In this document: in pieces, positions 63,701 to 64,000 of the stretch | Layout: the number at the start of each line of letters is the position of its first letter | How positions within the stretch are numbered: position 1 is the stretch's first letter | Source: Flavobacterium profundi | GTDB lineage: Bacteria; Bacteroidota; Bacteroidia; Flavobacteriales; Flavobacteriaceae | Assembly: GCF_006491645.1 (NCBI RefSeq) | Contig: NZ_VDCZ01000007.1 | Location: 69,015 to 133,014, forward strand | DNA: 64,000 nucleotides | Direction of reading: 5' to 3' | Notes under the pieces: model-generated | The model's input: only the letters and a program-made list of their open reading frames with translations | The model's database searches: none | What the model was told of the DNA's origin: nothing | Position numbers and translations under genes: made by a program

Positions 63701-64000
63701 GATAGAAACTTTATCGGAAACACTTAATTTTAAAGTGTTTTTTTCAAGTTCTCTTCGGGTAACTACTTTTTCAAAAATAGCATCTACATAAGAAACAATA
63801 AGGGCTGGTTTTTTGCGAGAGTTAATTCGATTGAGAACTTCAGCTCGTAATAGAATGTTGGCGTTATCGGTTTCTTCAATTTGATAAGGCCTTCTATAAG
63901 AACCTGGATAGAATAAGACATCTTGGTCGTTAATTAAATGCTCTAAGTCATTTAAATAATACGCAGCTTCTTCTTTATCATTAAATAAGAGTAAAAAGGG
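60800..64000 (-). CDS. mfd: Transcription-repair coupling factor Mfd, 5' end cut by the window
   Basis: Mfd removes RNA polymerase stalled at DNA damage and recruits UvrA. The frame is open without a stop from 60800 to the window edge, giving 1066 residues; full-length Mfd is usually about 1100-1150, so only a short N-terminal part is missing. Seen domains: the UvrB-homology region (PYQIEETDN near the visible start; VTEPGEFSVRGGIVDVF), the CarD-like RID (GDYVTHIDHGIGKFGGL), helicase motifs (CGDVGFGKTEVAIRAA, DEEQKFGV, TATPIPRTL, MRGRVGRS) and the C-terminal regulatory domain. A TTG at 63457 is not the start; coding sequence typical of Mfd continues past it. Confidence 0.96.
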   Translation of the reverse strand, partial: PFLLLFNDKEEAAYYLNDLEHLINDQDVLFYPGSYRRPYQIEETDNANILLRAEVLNRINSRKKPALIVSYVDAIFEKVVTRRELEKNTLKLSVSDKVSIDFINETLFEYNFKRVDFVTEPGEFSVRGGIVDVFSFSNDHPYRIEFFGNEVDSIRSFDVETQLSVEKLKKISIIPNVENKLLQESRESFLEYINEKTVLFIQNTELLGQQLNKMFDKASEAFHKLSSDIKHATPEELFLNEKQFLHKALDFSIVELHTKPMFKTSKTFEFYIQPQPSFNKQFDLLLNNLSDNHAHHIANYLFCANENQANRFHDIFEDIDSEHHEATRKQYKTVVFPLYQGFIDEELQIACYTDHQIFERYHKFNIKNGYSKKQTITLKELTSLSVGDYVTHIDHGIGKFGGLQKIDVEGKKQEAIKLVYADNDIVYVSIHSLHKISKYNGKDGAPPKIYKLGSNAWKALKQKTKARVKHIAFNLIQLYAKRKLEKGYAFAPDSYLQKELESSFIYEDTPDQVTATNDVKMDMESDKPMDRLVCGDVGFGKTEVAIRAAFKAVDNSKQVAVLVPTTILAYQHYRTFSERLKDLPVKVGYLNRFRTAKQKAETLKELEEGTLDILIGTHQLVNKNVKFKDLGLLIIDEEQKFGVNVKDKLKTISETVDTLTLTATPIPRTLQFSLMAARDLSVITTPPPNRYPIETQVISFNEEVIRDGISYEIERGGQVFFINNRIENIKEVAGMIQRLVPGAKVGIGHGQMDGKKLEELMLSFMEGEFDVLVATTIIESGLDVPNANTIFINNANNFGLSDLHQMRGRVGRSNKKAFCYFITPPYTAMTDDARKRIQALEQFSELGSGFNIAMKDLEIRGAGDLLGGEQSGFINEIGFDTYQKIMNEAIEELKENEFAELYPEDNDVETKEYVKDIQIDTDFEILFPDEYINNITERLNLYNELNLIKDEANLVLFEQKLIDRFGPLPKPAVALLNSVRLKWKATAMGIEKVVIKQGKMIGYFIGDQQSNFYQSNRFMKVLQYVQQNGNICKMKEKQTKSGLRLLLTFENVKTITRALELLNGIS

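Overview
The window is AT-rich DNA from a member of the Bacteroidota, almost certainly the family Flavobacteriaceae (Flavobacterium or a close relative). The reasons are the flavobacterial -7 promoter motif TAnnTTTG before several genes, the lack of clear Shine-Dalgarno sequences, a PorW/SprE type IX secretion/gliding lipoprotein, SusC-like/TonB and porin outer-membrane proteins, an ATP synthase operon without beta and epsilon, and a class I lanthipeptide locus with the leader type known from this phylum. No rRNA, tRNA, CRISPR array, phage or IS element was seen.

Layout. (1) 1-9327, plus strand: a lanthipeptide-type RiPP locus. Three precursor peptides with a GG leader are followed by a LanC-like protein, a luciferase-like flavin oxidoreductase, a full-length LanB dehydratase, a C39-peptidase ABC exporter and a second LanC-like protein. 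The precursor array may continue left of the window. (2) 9374-17802: housekeeping genes (methionyl-tRNA synthetase, S66 carboxypeptidase, YraN, an ACT-domain protein, PorW/SprE). (3) 17840-27306: bactofilin, a TonB-dependent receptor, and the ATP synthase genes atpZ, a 4-TM protein, atpB-E-F-H-A-G. (4) 27378-36486: a secreted protein of unknown role, then an unusual envelope cluster with two coiled-coil proteins, a solute-binding/OmpA fusion, ABC permease and ATPase, a CbbX-like AAA+ protein and a porin. (5) 36530-44069: two S9 peptidases, an orphan protein, a lipoprotein and a Wzx-like flippase. (6) 44108-53004, minus strand: a 1602-residue AAA+ protein, a flotillin-like SPFH protein, an OB-fold membrane protein, PspA/IM30 and a YbjN-like protein; this looks functionally related to region 4. 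(7) 53120-59631: an XRE regulator, dut, TPR proteins, a sugar nucleotidyltransferase, a DUF4292 lipoprotein and an EnvC-like LytM protein. (8) 59637-60760: seven tandem units of about 165 bp, each with its own promoter, a conserved RNA head, a small hairpin and an intrinsic terminator. (9) 60800 to the window end: mfd, cut by the window edge.

The most interesting material is region 8, a previously unannotated-looking array of seven small-RNA genes. Its promoters share a TTAACAA-N8-YGTAT layout, reminiscent of an ECF-sigma promoter, with the promoter in front of the envelope cluster at 28613. Second is the lanthipeptide locus: both LanC-like proteins lack all three canonical zinc ligands, while the precursors keep four fixed Ser/Thr-Cys pairs. 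Third is the split PspA/SPFH/AAA+/ABC-OmpA envelope island.
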